Assembly: GCF_014656395.1 (NCBI RefSeq)
Contig: NZ_BNCI01000002.1
Location: 1,054,001 to 1,118,000, forward strand
From: Kordiimonas sediminis
Lineage (GTDB): Bacteria; Pseudomonadota; Alphaproteobacteria; Sphingomonadales; Kordiimonadaceae
Length of the DNA: 64,000 nt
Direction: 5' to 3'
Positions 10,919-20,945 of the stretch are shown here, piece by piece; positions within the stretch are counted from its first letter, which is position 1; each line of letters starts with the position of its first letter. A program made the position numbers and the translations under genes. The notes beneath the pieces were generated by a model. The model did not search any database and was not told the origin of the DNA. It saw nothing but the letters and a program-made list of their open reading frames with translations.

Positions 10919-12959
10919 GGGTGCCTGTTGCCTCCCCAGCAATATCTTCGCGAGCATCCACACACTGTGACATAGTCTCAGATGCGCGGGCGATCGGGTT
11001 TGTCAGATAAAAGTTTTCAATCGTTGGTGCGATACCGCCACTTGCAACATCACCTGCTGTGCCAAAATCACCCCATGCCTCTGTAGGCACGGTATCAAGT
11101 GTTTTTGCCGCAGGTACAGCCTTCGCAAGTGCGTCCCGTAGCTGCGCAAGCGTATCATATGGAAGCGTATCACCAAGAACATCAGACAAAGCCCGCAGGA
11201 TTGTCCAGTCTTCACGTGCATCACCTGGCGCAAATACAGCTTTTTCAGTACGCTGTACCCGACCTTCGGTATTGATATACGTGCCAGACTTTTCCGTGTA
11301 GGCAGCGGCAGGCAGAATAACATCAGCATTCTGAACACCTTCGTCACCGTGCGTGCCGATATATACAGTGAAAGTCTTCTTAAGGGATGCTGTATCAATT
11401 TCGTCGCTGCCAAGAAGGAAGACAGCCTTCAGCTTGTCAGCGGATGCATCATCAAGAATGCTGTCAACACCGCCTTTGGTTACCAGACCAAGGTCCATGG
11501 CTCCAACACGGCTAGCAGCGGTGTGCAGCATACCATAACCGTTCCAGCCGTCTTTGACGCAGTATGTATCAGCAATGTCGCGTACAGCTTTCAGAACCGC
11601 TGCACCATCTTCACCCGTTAAAGCACCCTGCCCGACGATAATCATTGGACGTTCTGCTTTCTTCAAAGCATCAGCAGCAGCATGTTTGCCAGAGATAATA
11701 GCATTTAGAATTGCTTTATCGTCACCAAACTCTTCAACAGCGTATGTCAAATCTTCGGCATTACCAACATTACCGACCTTCAGACCAGACAGAACAGCTT
11801 TACGAATGCGCGTATTGATAATTGGTGCTTCCACACGTGGGTTCGTACCAACCAAAAGCAGATAATCAGCGTCTTCAATACCGGAAATACCTGCGTTCAA
11901 CAGATAGCCAGCACGCACCGCATTATCTATTGCAGCACCATCCTGACGGCCTTCAATACGCTTGGAACCAAGCTTCCCAAGTAGGTCCTTGAACGCCAGC
12001 ATGGATTCCATGTCAGCCAGATCACCTACGACACCTGCGATTTCCGCACCCTTCATGCCTTTAAGCTTCTTCTTGATAGCAGCAAAGGCATCAGACCAAC
12101 TCGCTTCTTCAAGCTTGCCGCGTCTGCGAACATATGGACGGTCCAGACGGCGTTTTTTCAAGCCGTCGCAGGCAAATCGTGTTTTGTCAGAAATCCACTC
12201 TTCATTCACATCTTCATGCAAACGAGGCAGTACCCGCATAACCGCGGCACCCCGTGCATCAACACGAATGTTTGAGCCAACCGCATCCATAACATCAATG
12301 GATTCAGTACCTTTTAATTCCCAGCTTCTGGCTGTGAAGGCATAAGGCTTGTTTGTCAGTGCGCCAACGGGGCAAAGATCAATCACGTTACCAGACATCT
12401 CACTATCGAGGATCTTACCCAGATAGGTTGTTACCTCAGTATGTTCACCGCGCCACAGGGAGCCCATATCCGTCACCCCAGCCACTTCTGTCGAGAAGCG
12501 TACACAGCGCATACAGTGAATACAGCGCGTCATGGTGGTTGAAATCAACGGCCCCATGTTCTTGTCTTCAACCGCACGCTTGCTTTCTTCATAGCGATTA
12601 CCGCTTCGTCCAAAAGCAACTGCCTGGTCCTGCAAGTCACACTCACCACCCTGGTCACAAATCGGACAATCCAGTGGGTGGTTAATAAGCAGGAATTCCA
12701 TAACCCCTTCACGTGCTTTTTTAACACGTTCCGTATTGGTATGGATTACCATGCCTTCGCCTACTGGCATCGCACAGCTTGCGATAGGCTTTGGCGCTTT
12801 TTCCATGTCTACCAGACACATGCGGCAGTTACCGGCAATCGATAACCGCTCGTGATAGCAGAAACGTGGAACTTCGACCCCGGCTTCTTCACAAGCCTGC
12901 AGGACGGTTATCCCGTTCTCTACTTCAATCTCTTTACCGTCAATGGTTAGCGTGGGCAT
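10911..12959 (-). CDS. nuoG: NADH-quinone oxidoreductase subunit G
   Basis: A 682-residue iron-sulfur subunit of the electron-input module of complex I. The N-terminal 2Fe-2S ferredoxin-like domain contains [15 protein letters not shown], followed by the His/Cys NADH_G motif around [14 protein letters not shown], the CIHCMRC and DLCPVGAL motifs, and a molybdopterin-oxidoreductase-like fold without a molybdenum cofactor role. The length matches mitochondrial-type 75 kDa subunits (about 690), not the longer E. coli form of about 900 residues. Its stop overlaps nuoH. Confidence 0.97.
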   Translation of the reverse strand: MPTLTIDGKEIEVENGITVLQACEEAGVEVPRFCYHERLSIAGNCRMCLVDMEKAPKPIASCAMPVGEGMVIHTNTERVKKAREGVMEFLLINHPLDCPICDQGGECDLQDQAVAFGRSGNRYEESKRAVEDKNMGPLISTTMTRCIHCMRCVRFSTEVAGVTDMGSLWRGEHTEVTTYLGKILDSEMSGNVIDLCPVGALTNKPYAFTARSWELKGTESIDVMDAVGSNIRVDARGAAVMRVLPRLHEDVNEEWISDKTRFACDGLKKRRLDRPYVRRRGKLEEASWSDAFAAIKKKLKGMKGAEIAGVVGDLADMESMLAFKDLLGKLGSKRIEGRQDGAAIDNAVRAGYLLNAGISGIEDADYLLLVGTNPRVEAPIINTRIRKAVLSGLKVGNVGNAEDLTYAVEEFGDDKAILNAIISGKHAAADALKKAERPMIIVGQGALTGEDGAAVLKAVRDIADTYCVKDGWNGYGMLHTAASRVGAMDLGLVTKGGVDSILDDASADKLKAVFLLGSDEIDTASLKKTFTVYIGTHGDEGVQNADVILPAAAYTEKSGTYINTEGRVQRTEKAVFAPGDAREDWTILRALSDVLGDTLPYDTLAQLRDALAKAVPAAKTLDTVPTEAWGDFGTAGDVASGGIAPTIENFYLTNPIARASETMSQCVDAREDIAGEATGTHG

Positions 12960-12979
12960 ATATCTCTCCTGACCTCGCC

Positions 12980-14260
12980 TTACTCTGCCGCTTTGGCGTG
13001 ATAAGCATCGATACGCGCTTCCACCTCATGGCGGAAATGGCGCATCAGACCCTGAATAGGCCATGCAGCAGCATCACCCAGTGCACAAATAGTGTGACCT
13101 TCGATTTGCTTTGTAACATCCAGAAGCATATCGATTTCTTCTTTGTCAGCCTTGCCAACGACAAGACGTTCCATCACGCGCCACATCCAGCCTGTACCTT
13201 CACGGCACGGCGTACACTGGCCACATGATTCATGTTTGTAAAACTCGCTAAGACGGGCGATCGCCTTAACAATGTCCGTAGACTTATCCATAACTATAAC
13301 TGCAGCAGTCCCAAGACCACTTTGAACATCGCGCAGACTATCAAAGTCCATGCGCACTGTGTCGCAAATCTCTTTTGGAAGAACTGGTACAGACGACCCG
13401 CCAGGAATAACAGCAAGGAGATTATCCCAGCCACCCCGTACACCGCCAGCATGCTTTTCAATAAGCTCTTTAAGCGGAATACCCATTTCTTCTTCAACGT
13501 TACAGGGATTGTTTACATGTCCAGAAATGCAGAAAACCTTTGTACCGGTGTTATTTTCCCGGCCAAGACCTGCAAACCAGCTTGCACCACGACGAAGGAT
13601 AGTAGGTGCAACTGCGATCGATTCCACATTGTTAACGGTTGTAGGGCAACCCCAGACACCCACATTCGCAGGGAATGGAGGTTTCAGACGAGGCTGGCCT
13701 TTTTTGCCTTCAAGGCTTTCGATCAGAGCGGTTTCTTCGCCGCAAATGTATGCGCCGGCACCGCGGTGAACATGCACATCAAAGTCATAGCCAGAGCCAC
13801 AAGCATTCTTGCCAAGAAAGCCCTTGGCACGCGCCTCTTCAATCGCGGCATTTAAAACTTCTGCTTCCCGGTAGAACTCACCACGAATATAGATATAAGC
13901 GGCAACAGCATTCATCGCGAAACCGGCAATCAGGCAGCCTTCGATAAGCTTGTGCGGATCATGACGCATCAGGTCACGGTCTTTACATGTCCCCGGCTCA
14001 CCTTCATCGGCGTTCACAACCAGGTAGCTTGGACGGCCATCAGATTCTTTGGGCATGAAGGACCATTTCAGACCAGTTGGGAAACCGGCACCACCACGGC
14101 CACGCAAGCCGCTTTCCTTCATTTCACTGATAATCCAGTCACGACCTTTAGCCAGCAGCTCTTTTGTACCATCCCAGTCGCCGCGTTTCATCGCAGCATC
14201 CAGGTTCCACGGCTCATGACCATACAGGTTGGTAAAAATGCGGTCTTTATCTTGTAGCAT
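12980..14260 (-). CDS. nuoF: NADH-quinone oxidoreductase subunit F (NADH/FMN site)
   Basis: A 426-residue subunit holding the NADH site, FMN and cluster N3. RGRGGAGFP at residues 53-61 is the FMN/NADH loop, [14 protein letters not shown] is the second nucleotide motif, and [12 protein letters not shown] near residue 350 with a later cysteine forms the 4Fe-4S site. The length is normal. It lies 10 bases after nuoE and 20 bases before nuoG. Confidence 0.97.
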   Translation of the reverse strand: MLQDKDRIFTNLYGHEPWNLDAAMKRGDWDGTKELLAKGRDWIISEMKESGLRGRGGAGFPTGLKWSFMPKESDGRPSYLVVNADEGEPGTCKDRDLMRHDPHKLIEGCLIAGFAMNAVAAYIYIRGEFYREAEVLNAAIEEARAKGFLGKNACGSGYDFDVHVHRGAGAYICGEETALIESLEGKKGQPRLKPPFPANVGVWGCPTTVNNVESIAVAPTILRRGASWFAGLGRENNTGTKVFCISGHVNNPCNVEEEMGIPLKELIEKHAGGVRGGWDNLLAVIPGGSSVPVLPKEICDTVRMDFDSLRDVQSGLGTAAVIVMDKSTDIVKAIARLSEFYKHESCGQCTPCREGTGWMWRVMERLVVGKADKEEIDMLLDVTKQIEGHTICALGDAAAWPIQGLMRHFRHEVEARIDAYHAKAAE

Positions 14261-14270
14261 GATTACCCTC

Positions 14271-14867
14271 CTACGCTTTTTCTACAAATTCGGTTAACGA
14301 CGTCAGTTCACCCAGCGGCGCACTGGTCTGACGGCCATTTTGTGGCCCTGCGACAACGTCTTTACCGTCTTTGATCATATCAAGGATTTCTGTAACGCGC
14401 TCTGGCGACAGATCCTCAAAATAATCATCACCAATAGAGACAACCGGCGCATTCACACACGCACCAGCACACTCAACTTCACCAAGCGTAAAGAGACCAT
14501 CTGCGGTCGTTTCACCCTTCTTGATGCCAAGGTGCGCTTCAATAGCTGCCAAAATCTTATCAGATCCACGAAGCCAGCAAGGCGTCGTGCCGCAAACCTG
14601 TACATGGTGTTTGCCAATTGGGCGGTGATTGTACATCGTGTAGAAAGTCGCAACTTCCTGTACGCGAATTGCAGGCATATCAAGATAGTCTGCAATATAT
14701 TCCATAATTTCGACCGTTACATGCCCACCATTCTGGCGCTGTGCAATATCCAGAAGCGGCATGACAGCAGATTGCTGCCGACCTTCCGGATATTTGGCAA
14801 TGTGATGCTGTGCAAGGGCTTCATTCTCCTTGGTCCAGCAAAAGCCTTTTTTCTCAGCGGTACTCAT
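14271..14867 (-). CDS. nuoE: NADH-quinone oxidoreductase subunit E
   Basis: A 198-residue thioredoxin-fold subunit with 2Fe-2S cluster N1a, ligated by Cys92, Cys97, Cys133 and Cys137 (VCGTTPCW and [10 protein letters not shown]). It is about 30 residues longer than E. coli NuoE because of a C-terminal extension, usual in alphaproteobacteria and mitochondria. Its ATG overlaps the nuoD stop by 4 bases (ATGA), implying coupled translation. Confidence 0.96.
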   Translation of the reverse strand: MSTAEKKGFCWTKENEALAQHHIAKYPEGRQQSAVMPLLDIAQRQNGGHVTVEIMEYIADYLDMPAIRVQEVATFYTMYNHRPIGKHHVQVCGTTPCWLRGSDKILAAIEAHLGIKKGETTADGLFTLGEVECAGACVNAPVVSIGDDYFEDLSPERVTEILDMIKDGKDVVAGPQNGRQTSAPLGELTSLTEFVEKA

Positions 14868-16042
14868 CGGTCCACCTCACCAAATACTACATCCATGGCC
14901 CCAAGAATTGCTGGCGCATCTGCCAGCATGTGGCCTTTACATAAAAACTCCATTGCCTGAAGGTGAATATATCCCGGTGCACGAATTTTACAGCGGTACG
15001 GACGATTAGACCCATCAGACACCAAATGCACACCAAACTCACCTTTCGGCGCTTCCACAGCCGCGTACACTTCACCTTCCGGCACTTTTATGCCCTCGGT
15101 GTAAAGTTTGAAGTGGTGGATCAGCGCTTCCATAGATGTTTTCATCTCGGACCGTCGCGGCGGAGCAACCTTATTGTCCAGACTTAGAACCGGACCTTCA
15201 GGCATCTCATTCAGGCACTGGCGAATAATCTTCAGAGATTCTTTCATTTCGGCCATACGCAGCATGAACCGGTCATAGCAGTCGCCGTGCTTACCAACGC
15301 AGACATTGAAGTCCATCTTGTCATAAACTTCGTAAGGCTGCGAACGGCGCAGATCCCACGGAATACCGGTACTGCGCAGCATCGGACCAGAGAAAGCCCA
15401 ATCAAGCGCGTCTTCCACAGAAGCAACACCAATATCCACATTACGCTGCTTGAAAATACGGTTATCAATCAGGAGTGTTTCCAGGTCTTGAATTACCTTC
15501 GGGAATTCCTCACTCCACTTGAAAATATCTTCTGCAAGACCCGCAGGCAGATCCTGATGGACTCCACCAGGGCGGAAGAATGCAGCGTGTAGGCGCGCAC
15601 CAGAAATACGCTCGTAGAAAACCATCAGCTTCTCACGCTCTTCAAAGCCCCAAAGAATAGGTGTCAGAGCGCCCACATCCATTGCATGGGCAAGGGTGTT
15701 CATCAAATGGTTCAGTACACGACCAATTTCACTGAAAAGTACGCGAACATACTGGCCACGAATTGGCACTTCCGCTTCCATCAGCTTTTCAATCGCCATT
15801 ACAAAAGCATGCTCCTGATTCATAGGAGCAACATAGTCCAGACGATCAAAATACGGCATTGCCTGCAAATACTGCTTATTTTCAATAAGCTTCTCAGTAC
15901 CGCGGTGCAGAAGACCAATGTGCGGATCAACCCGCTCCATCACTTCGCCATCCAACTCCAGAACCATACGCAAAACGCCGTGAGCGGCAGGGTGCTGCGG
16001 CCCAAAGTTCAGGCTATAGTTTTTAATATCGACTTCAGCCAT
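14864..16042 (-). CDS. nuoD: NADH-quinone oxidoreductase subunit D
   Basis: A 392-residue subunit that forms the quinone reduction site with NuoB and is related to the [NiFe]-hydrogenase large subunit. The family start is visible ([18 protein letters not shown]), as are [12 protein letters not shown] and the C-terminal DVVFGEVDR. The open frame extends upstream to 16090, but the ATG at 16042, 13 bases after the nuoC stop, matches homologues. NuoC and NuoD are separate genes, not fused as in Enterobacteria. Confidence 0.96.
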   Translation of the reverse strand: MAEVDIKNYSLNFGPQHPAAHGVLRMVLELDGEVMERVDPHIGLLHRGTEKLIENKQYLQAMPYFDRLDYVAPMNQEHAFVMAIEKLMEAEVPIRGQYVRVLFSEIGRVLNHLMNTLAHAMDVGALTPILWGFEEREKLMVFYERISGARLHAAFFRPGGVHQDLPAGLAEDIFKWSEEFPKVIQDLETLLIDNRIFKQRNVDIGVASVEDALDWAFSGPMLRSTGIPWDLRRSQPYEVYDKMDFNVCVGKHGDCYDRFMLRMAEMKESLKIIRQCLNEMPEGPVLSLDNKVAPPRRSEMKTSMEALIHHFKLYTEGIKVPEGEVYAAVEAPKGEFGVHLVSDGSNRPYRCKIRAPGYIHLQAMEFLCKGHMLADAPAILGAMDVVFGEVDR

Positions 16043-16055
16043 TCTTCTTTCCCGA

Positions 16056-16673
16056 TTATCCCTTCGTCTCTTCGCCGGCTTTTTCATCACCCGGCAAGAC
16101 GTATTTTGCTGTTTCCCACGGACTCATGAAATCAAAGTTCCTGAATTCCTGCGTAAGCTCCACTGGCTCATACACAATCCGCTTCTCTTCTTCGCTGTAC
16201 CGGCACTCAACATACCCAGTCAGCGGGAAATCTTTACGAAGCGGATGACCCTGGAAGCCATAATCTGTCAGAATACGGCGCAGATCAGGATGATCAGCGA
16301 AATACACACCGTACATGTCCCAGATTTCGCGCTCACACCATCCCGCAGAAGAAAAGACGCTTGTTGCACTAGGTACCGGCGTTACATCATCCGCCATTAC
16401 CGTTACCCTGATTCGCATATTCAACTGCAAAGAAAGCATATGATAGACGACATCGAACCGCTTCTCGCGCTGAGGGTAATCTACACCGCTAATATCAACC
16501 AGCTGCTTAAACATACAAAGCTGATCATCCCTCAGGAAAGTCAGCACCTTCAAGATATGCTCTGCCCGAGCCAGGACAGTCAGCTCACCATGACGAACAA
16601 ACGTCTCAACAACCTCTGTATCGAGGCTACTGGCGATATGCTCGGCAAGTTCCTTTAATGGTTCGTCAGTCAT
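16056..16673 (-). CDS. nuoC: NADH-quinone oxidoreductase subunit C
   Basis: A 205-residue 30 kDa-type subunit of the connecting module. The signature is [19 protein letters not shown] followed by [18 protein letters not shown], the family's most conserved block. The length is typical of the unfused form. It lies 76 bases downstream of the nuoB stop, the widest gap inside the operon; no gene is seen in that gap. Confidence 0.96.
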   Translation of the reverse strand: MTDEPLKELAEHIASSLDTEVVETFVRHGELTVLARAEHILKVLTFLRDDQLCMFKQLVDISGVDYPQREKRFDVVYHMLSLQLNMRIRVTVMADDVTPVPSATSVFSSAGWCEREIWDMYGVYFADHPDLRRILTDYGFQGHPLRKDFPLTGYVECRYSEEEKRIVYEPVELTQEFRNFDFMSPWETAKYVLPGDEKAGEETKG

Positions 16674-16749
16674 GCGCGGACGCGCTCCCTAATTTCCGTG
16701 GGCCATGAGCCCTAATGAAAAACTTAATACAACGAAGAAGCACCCGCAC

Positions 16750-17301
16750 CTATCGTACGAGTGTTCCTGTTCTTCTGATTTTACGCTGCAACTGCAGAAC
16801 ACCGTACAGCAATGCCTCAGCCGTTGGCGGGCAGCCTGGAACGTAAATATCCACTGGCACAATGCGGTCACAGCCACGCACAACAGAGTATGAATAGTGG
16901 TAGTAACCACCGCCATTTGCACATGACCCCATAGAGATCACATAGCGAGGCTCAGACATTTGGTCGTATACTTTACGCAGAGCTGGCGCCATTTTGTTTG
17001 TTAGCGTACCAGCAACGATCATAACGTCACTTTGACGTGGGCTACCACGCGGGGCGAAACCAAAACGTTCCACATCATAACGCGGCATGGATGTATGCAT
17101 CATCTCCACTGCGCAACATGCGAGACCGAATGTCATCCACCACAAAGAGCCGGTTCGGGCCCAAGTGATTAACTCTTCCATAGAGGTAACCACAAAGCCC
17201 TTATCTGCCAGCTCTTCATTCAAGCCAAGAAAGTATCCATCTTCAGATGGATTATTTGGCATCGCAGCAGGCAGTGCATTCTTAGAGGGTTCTACTCCCA
17301 T
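16750..17301 (-). CDS. nuoB: NADH-quinone oxidoreductase subunit B (cluster N2)
   Basis: A 183-residue subunit that binds the terminal 4Fe-4S cluster N2, which passes electrons to quinone. The ligands are visible: the tandem Cys62-Cys63 ([10 protein letters not shown]), Cys127 (GSCANGGG) and Cys157 (VPGCPPT). The open frame starts at 17322, but the ATG at 17301 gives the usual N-terminus and overlaps the nuoA stop by 10 bases. Confidence 0.96.
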   Translation of the reverse strand: MGVEPSKNALPAAMPNNPSEDGYFLGLNEELADKGFVVTSMEELITWARTGSLWWMTFGLACCAVEMMHTSMPRYDVERFGFAPRGSPRQSDVMIVAGTLTNKMAPALRKVYDQMSEPRYVISMGSCANGGGYYHYSYSVVRGCDRIVPVDIYVPGCPPTAEALLYGVLQLQRKIRRTGTLVR

Positions 17302-17657
17302 TCCAGAGCTCCCTTCTTCCATTCATAGACAAAGCCGACAGTCAGAACGCCAAGGAAGATCATCATAGACCAGAAGCCGTAGACACCAATTTCACCAAGG
17401 GACACTGCCCACGGGAAAAGGAATGCTACCTCAAGGTCAAAAATGATGAACAGGATGGCGACAAGATAAAAGCGGACATCAAACTGATTTCTTGATTCTT
17501 CAAAAGCGTCAAAGCCACATTCGTACGCTGACAGCTTTTCATCATCAGGAGCCTGTTTTGCAACCAAAACAGCGGCACCGACAAAAATCACAGAAAGGAC
17601 AATTGCGATCCCTAGAAAGATCAGGATCGGAAGATATTGAACTAATAACGACTCCAT
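17292..17657 (-). CDS. nuoA: NADH-quinone oxidoreductase subunit A, first gene of the nuo operon
   Basis: A 121-residue membrane subunit with three predicted helices and the conserved loop [20 protein letters not shown] between helices 1 and 2. The length is normal. It is the first gene of the 14-gene operon; a candidate promoter and an Irr-type palindrome lie in the 280 bases upstream. Its stop overlaps the nuoB start. Confidence 0.96.
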   Translation of the reverse strand: MESLLVQYLPILIFLGIAIVLSVIFVGAAVLVAKQAPDDEKLSAYECGFDAFEESRNQFDVRFYLVAILFIIFDLEVAFLFPWAVSLGEIGVYGFWSMMIFLGVLTVGFVYEWKKGALEWE

Positions 17658-17759
17658 GGGAGCCCCTTCTTGTTAATTCGTTAGCCTAAACACAGCGACC
17701 TTTTATCCATGTCACACAAAAGTGTAAAGAAGAAATGGTCACTGTTCTCGAATGCGCAC

Positions 17760-17787
17760 ACTATAACCACCCTCCCGCTTAAAACAA
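17760..17787 (-). promoter_or_regulatory. Candidate promoter of the nuo operon
   Basis: On the minus strand, TTGTTT (17787-17782) and TATAGT (17765-17760) are separated by 16 bases and face nuoA about 100 bases away. An overlapping TTGACT at 17793-17788 would give a 22-base spacer, too long for a sigma-70 promoter. This is consensus matching by eye only. Confidence 0.35.
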
Positions 17788-17823
17788 AGTCAATCGGTCT
17801 GATTTTTGTATATTTTTTATAAT

Positions 17824-17842
17824 GTTGAGAACGATTCTTAAC
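17824..17842. promoter_or_regulatory. Irr/ICE-like palindrome upstream of nuoA
   Basis: The sequence reads GTTGAGAA-CGA-TTCTTAAC, an inverted repeat with a 3-base centre. The core TTGAGAA-N3-TTCTTAA differs at two positions from the iron control element consensus TTTAGAA-N3-TTCTAAA bound by Irr, the heme-responsive iron regulator of many alphaproteobacteria. It lies about 80 bases upstream of the presumed nuo start site and downstream of the tRNA-Asp terminator, so it would act on nuo. Complex I is a major Fe-S consumer. Whether this organism has Irr cannot be seen here. Confidence 0.45.
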
Positions 17843-17870
17843 TAAACGCTAGTTTTAGGCATAGAGGTGG

Positions 17871-17919
17871 AAAATAAAAAAACGCGCCTGGTTTCCTGAA
17901 AAGGACCTGTGACGCGTTT
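17871..17919 (-). terminator. Terminator of the tRNA-Asp pair
   Basis: On the minus strand, downstream of the second tRNA-Asp, an AAACGCG...CGCGTTT stem with an inner CCT/AGG hairpin is followed by a T-rich run. It separates the tRNA unit from the nuo promoter. Confidence 0.7.
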
Positions 17920-17935
17920 CTTTGATTTGAAATAG

Positions 17936-18012
17936 TGGCGCGAGTGACGGGGCTCGAACCCGCGACCCTCGGCGTGACAGGCCGATACTCTAACCAACTG
18001 AGCTACACCCGC
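17936..18012 (-). tRNA. tRNA-Asp (GTC), copy 2
   Basis: A 77-nt cloverleaf including the encoded CCA: acceptor GCGGGTG pairs with CACTCGC, the discriminator is G73, and the anticodon loop CTGTCAC reads GTC. It appears identical to the copy 27 bases upstream and is probably cotranscribed with it. Confidence 0.97.
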
Positions 18013-18039
18013 GCAGCTATTTCAAATATTGCAAGCAAA

Positions 18040-18116
18040 TGGCGCGAGTGACGGGGCTCGAACCCGCGACCCTCGGCGTGACAGGCCGATACTCTAACCA
18101 ACTGAGCTACACCCGC
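18040..18116 (-). tRNA. tRNA-Asp (GTC), copy 1
   Basis: A 77-nt gene with G73 and encoded CCA, apparently identical in sequence to the neighbouring copy. It is the promoter-proximal member of a tandem pair; a near-consensus promoter ends about 20 bases upstream. Confidence 0.97.
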
Positions 18117-18134
18117 GCATCGCTTGCGGAGCGT

Positions 18135-18163
18135 TGTTTAGGCTCTAGGATGGTCGGTGTCAA
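18135..18163 (-). promoter_or_regulatory. Promoter of the tRNA-Asp pair
   Basis: On the minus strand, TTGACA (18163-18158), a 17-base spacer and TAAACA (18140-18135) place a start site about 12 bases before the tRNA 5' end. The perfect -35 and the spacing support it. Confidence 0.5.
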
Positions 18164-18232
18164 TATTCTTTTTTGCAAAAAAGAGACAGAAAAGACCTTG
18201 CTCCCTGTCAAGCGCAGTTTACGGCCCTTTTC

Positions 18233-18517
18233 CTAGGCAAAAAAGAAAATGGTAAAAATGAGACTGACAACTATTAAGGACACCAAAATACGGCCACTGG
18301 TGCCGCTACGCCCCATCATGGCGTCAAAGATGATAATCGGCAAATTTAAAATTGGATGATACGCCCCAAAGATTCGGACCATTGACCAGGCCTTTTCCGG
18401 CCCAGAAGCATTCTCATTACTCGTTAAGTCCCGCGGATCTGGTGGTGCCCAGCTTGCTTCAATGACAGTAGGCTTTGGCGCCTGATCTTTGTCACACTTC
18501 TCATCCACACTGAACAT
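18233..18517 (-). CDS. Small membrane protein of unknown function
   Basis: A 94-residue open frame. Residues 1-45 are hydrophilic with a Pro/Asp-rich stretch (APPDPRD). A moderately hydrophobic segment (PILNLPIIIFDAM) and a strongly hydrophobic C-terminus (VSLIVVSLIFTIFFFA) predict one or two membrane helices, with the last at the extreme C-terminus as in tail-anchored proteins. AAGAG and AGG elements precede the ATG. I do not recognise the family. It sits between the tRNA-Asp pair and the exported hydrolase, on the same strand as both. Protein-like composition and uninterrupted length support a real gene, but homologues would be needed to settle it. Confidence 0.5.
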   Translation of the reverse strand: MFSVDEKCDKDQAPKPTVIEASWAPPDPRDLTSNENASGPEKAWSMVRIFGAYHPILNLPIIIFDAMMGRSGTSGRILVSLIVVSLIFTIFFFA

Positions 18518-18600
18518 CCTTTTACTCTTAGTACTGCTTGCCTCAATGTCCCCAGCTTATAGTATAAGCCAGATACTACCGATATCCTCTTAAACAGGAC

Positions 18601-20070
18601 TTATTGATCTGCTTTTATTAAATGGATCTCATCCATTACTATAAGCTCAGGGGTGGAACCATCTTCAGGTATTTTAAGCTCAAACGTCAGCCCTGACGGC
18701 AAGAAAAAGCGTGAATCAGAGATTGCATGAAAACGCGAACGCTGGAACAGAACGCTCTCAGCCCATAACATACCGGATTCTGCTGTGATTTCTATCGCTG
18801 CCTCATCATCTTCGGCACTGAATTTATACGTTCCAGCAACAGCATCCAGTTGCTCTTTGTTCAGACTTACTACTTCAAATTCCGTGTAAGCATCCTGCTT
18901 CCAGCCATAAATATTCCCCAGACCACTTAGTATTTCCGCTATCAGATCATGTCCGGTATCAGCATTAGTCATGACGGCAACACTAGCCCTGCCGTCTGCA
19001 TAGGTGATCCAGCGAGCAGTAAAACCGACATTACGCCCACTGTGGACAAAGGCAACACCGTCACCATCATTATTCAAACCAAACCCCAGACCATTTTCCT
19101 CTGCACTATCGGGGATCATCTCCTGAAGCAGGTTTTGCGATATCAAACCATCTTCATTATTACGCGCCTGTGCAATTTGACTACCAAGGTGGACTAACTC
19201 TGACGGCGTCGTCCATAGTCCAGCCGCTGCATATTCCGGGTACAGGTGGTATTCCCCATTCAGTGGCGAAGAATCACGGCCTGTGTGCGCAACTGCATAG
19301 TTACCCCCATCATCTGGACGCTCATAACGACTGAGCAGCATCCCGGCAGGATTTAGAATCTTTTCCTGGATGATATGTGTAAAGCTCTCTCCAAAGGTAT
19401 CTTCCATCAAGAGCTGCATAATAGTGTAGCCGCCGCCAGAATATTTATAAGCCGCACCAGGAAGGTTACGAATAACAACAGGCGCGCTATTGGCAGGGGC
19501 AGCACCATTTAGGATCTCGACCGTTGTGGGTATCTCTTCATCAATAGCATATCCCCTGAAACCGTGGACAGTTGCGCCTGATCGGTGGCTCAGTAAGTGA
19601 CGAAGGGTCACGGGCGACTTTTTGGTAAAGTCATTGTCCACAATCTTCCAATTTTTTAACTGCGCGTTCACTGGTGTATCAAGTTGCAAAGCGCCCTCTT
19701 CTACCAGTCTCAAGGCCCCAAGACCTGCGATAGGCTTTGAAATGGATGCGGCCTGAAACAAACTTTCTGTGTCTACTGGCTTACCTGTCGCAGATGACCG
19801 GACGCCATACGCCTTTGCCCATGCAAGTTTGCCGTCAATTGCTACAGCAATGCTTACGGCTGGCACTTTATAATGCGCCATCCTGTCTTTCAGGCTCCAC
19901 AGCACCTCTTCTTGCCCCTTTACCCCGTACTTAGGGCGCAAACCCTGCTCAAGTGCAATGATGGCGGCACTGGGACTTTCTGCACTATCCTCCGCTATCA
20001 AAGCGTCAGTCACAGACAAGCCTGGCACAAAAAAAGCCAAGATAAACAAGTTTTTAAAAGTTAATGACAT
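18601..20070 (-). CDS. Exported serine hydrolase, class C beta-lactamase/esterase fold
   Basis: A 489-residue protein of the beta-lactamase (PF00144) superfamily. Residues 1-25 form a signal peptide (LFILAFFVPGLSVTDALIAED), so it acts in the periplasm or outside. The nucleophile motif SxxK is SISK in FQAASISKPIAGLG, the tyrosine motif is YSGGGYTIMQ, and an HSGRNVG motif stands for the third (KTG-like) element. A C-terminal domain of about 100 residues resembles the lipocalin-like or DUF3471 tails of this group. Such proteins are usually esterases or D-Ala-D-Xaa peptidases and rarely true beta-lactamases; the substrate cannot be read from sequence. GGAG precedes the ATG. It is bracketed by the tandem tRNA-Asp and tRNA-Val genes. 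Confidence 0.88.
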   Translation of the reverse strand: MSLTFKNLFILAFFVPGLSVTDALIAEDSAESPSAAIIALEQGLRPKYGVKGQEEVLWSLKDRMAHYKVPAVSIAVAIDGKLAWAKAYGVRSSATGKPVDTESLFQAASISKPIAGLGALRLVEEGALQLDTPVNAQLKNWKIVDNDFTKKSPVTLRHLLSHRSGATVHGFRGYAIDEEIPTTVEILNGAAPANSAPVVIRNLPGAAYKYSGGGYTIMQLLMEDTFGESFTHIIQEKILNPAGMLLSRYERPDDGGNYAVAHTGRDSSPLNGEYHLYPEYAAAGLWTTPSELVHLGSQIAQARNNEDGLISQNLLQEMIPDSAEENGLGFGLNNDGDGVAFVHSGRNVGFTARWITYADGRASVAVMTNADTGHDLIAEILSGLGNIYGWKQDAYTEFEVVSLNKEQLDAVAGTYKFSAEDDEAAIEITAESGMLWAESVLFQRSRFHAISDSRFFLPSGLTFELKIPEDGSTPELIVMDEIHLIKADQ

Positions 20071-20153
20071 TCCTCGCTCCGATTCTTTAAATGAATTGGA
20101 GACACCCTACCGGCGTGAAGAAAAATGTATCAAGAAAAATGCGGTGAATGGAA

Positions 20154-20229
20154 TGGTGGGCGATGACAGGCTCGAACTGCCGACCCTCTCGGTGTAAACG
20201 AGATGCTCTACCAACTGAGCTAATCGCCC
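20154..20229 (-). tRNA. tRNA-Val (TAC), copy 2
   Basis: A 76-nt gene with encoded CCA: acceptor GGGCGAT pairs with ATCGCCC, the discriminator is A73, and the anticodon loop TTTACAC reads TAC. It appears identical to the copy 40 bases upstream. Confidence 0.97.
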
Positions 20230-20269
20230 ACGCAAATTCCTGTAATTATTTCCTAACTAAGTTAGAAAA

Positions 20270-20345
20270 TGGTGGGCGATGACAGGCTCGAACTGCCGAC
20301 CCTCTCGGTGTAAACGAGATGCTCTACCAACTGAGCTAATCGCCC
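20270..20345 (-). tRNA. tRNA-Val (TAC), copy 1
   Basis: A 76-nt tRNA with anticodon TAC and encoded CCA, apparently identical to its tandem partner. It is the promoter-proximal member of the pair. Confidence 0.97.
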
Positions 20346-20365
20346 ACGAACAACGTGGTGGCGCG

Positions 20366-20394
20366 CTTGTAAAAAGAATTTCGCCTTGTGTCCA
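20366..20394 (-). promoter_or_regulatory. Promoter of the tRNA-Val pair
   Basis: On the minus strand, TGGACA (20394-20389), a 17-base spacer and TACAAG (20371-20366) place initiation about 14 bases upstream of the first tRNA-Val. Confidence 0.45.
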
Positions 20395-20433
20395 GCCTAA
20401 AGTGCACTTTCAGAAAGTTTTTTTTGCCATGGC

Positions 20434-20472
20434 TAGAAAAAGGAAAAGCGGCCACGGAAAATCCGCGACCGC
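20434..20472 (-). terminator. Terminator of the HU gene
   Basis: An 11-bp GC-rich stem (GCGGTCGCGGA with TCCGTGGCCGC, allowing two G-U pairs) and a 3-base loop are followed by TTTTCCTTTTT on the minus strand, 26 bases after the HU stop. Confidence 0.9.
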
Positions 20473-20497
20473 CAGTCATCAACATAAGCTGATTTTT

Positions 20498-20773
20498 TTA
20501 GCCGTTTACAGCGTCTTTAAGACCCTTACCGGCTTTGAACTTAGGCTGCTTTGACGCTGGGATGTCAATTTCTTCACCAGTACGTGGGTTACGGCCTTTA
20601 GTAGCTGCGCGATTTGCAACAGCAAAAGTACCAAAACCAACCAAACGTACTTCACCACCGCCAGCAAGCTCTGCTGCGATAGAATCAAATACTGCGTCTA
20701 CTGCTTTACCAGCGTCTGCCTTAGAAAGGTCAGCTGAGTCAGCAACCTTTGCAATCAGATCATTTTTGTTCAA
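20498..20773 (-). CDS. hup: DNA-binding protein HU
   Basis: A 91-residue histone-like nucleoid protein of the HU/IHF family; dimers bend and compact DNA. The N-terminus [18 protein letters not shown], the core GFGTF, and the DNA-binding arm [22 protein letters not shown] are canonical for HU and not IHF. The start codon is TTG (20773-20771), preceded by AGAGGGGG at a good distance; no ATG would give the conserved N-terminus. It lies directly after lon in transcription order, a common arrangement, but lon has its own terminator. Confidence 0.96.
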   Translation of the reverse strand: MNKNDLIAKVADSADLSKADAGKAVDAVFDSIAAELAGGGEVRLVGFGTFAVANRAATKGRNPRTGEEIDIPASKQPKFKAGKGLKDAVNG

Positions 20774-20873
20774 GGTATCCCCCTCTGAGTTGATGAGAAT
20801 GCTTTCGTAATAACGCGAAACACCGCGCCGAATGCATGCGCATCTTAGGACTAGAAAAAACCAATTGTCAAAG

Positions 20874-20898
20874 CAAAAAACCGCAGAAAACTGCGGTT
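20874..20898 (-). terminator. Terminator of lon
   Basis: On the minus strand, AACCGCAG-TTTT-CTGCGGTT forms an 8-bp stem followed by a T run, about 48 bases after the lon stop. Confidence 0.9.
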
Positions 20899-20945
20899 TG
20901 GTGCATTTTTTTTCTTGTAATTTATGTCAAAACATAATTAGGCGG

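Noticed and set aside
18601-20070. Antibiotic-resistance beta-lactamase
   Set aside because: The fold and SxxK motif are shared with esterases and peptidases; the long C-terminal domain and the weak third motif argue against calling it a resistance enzyme.
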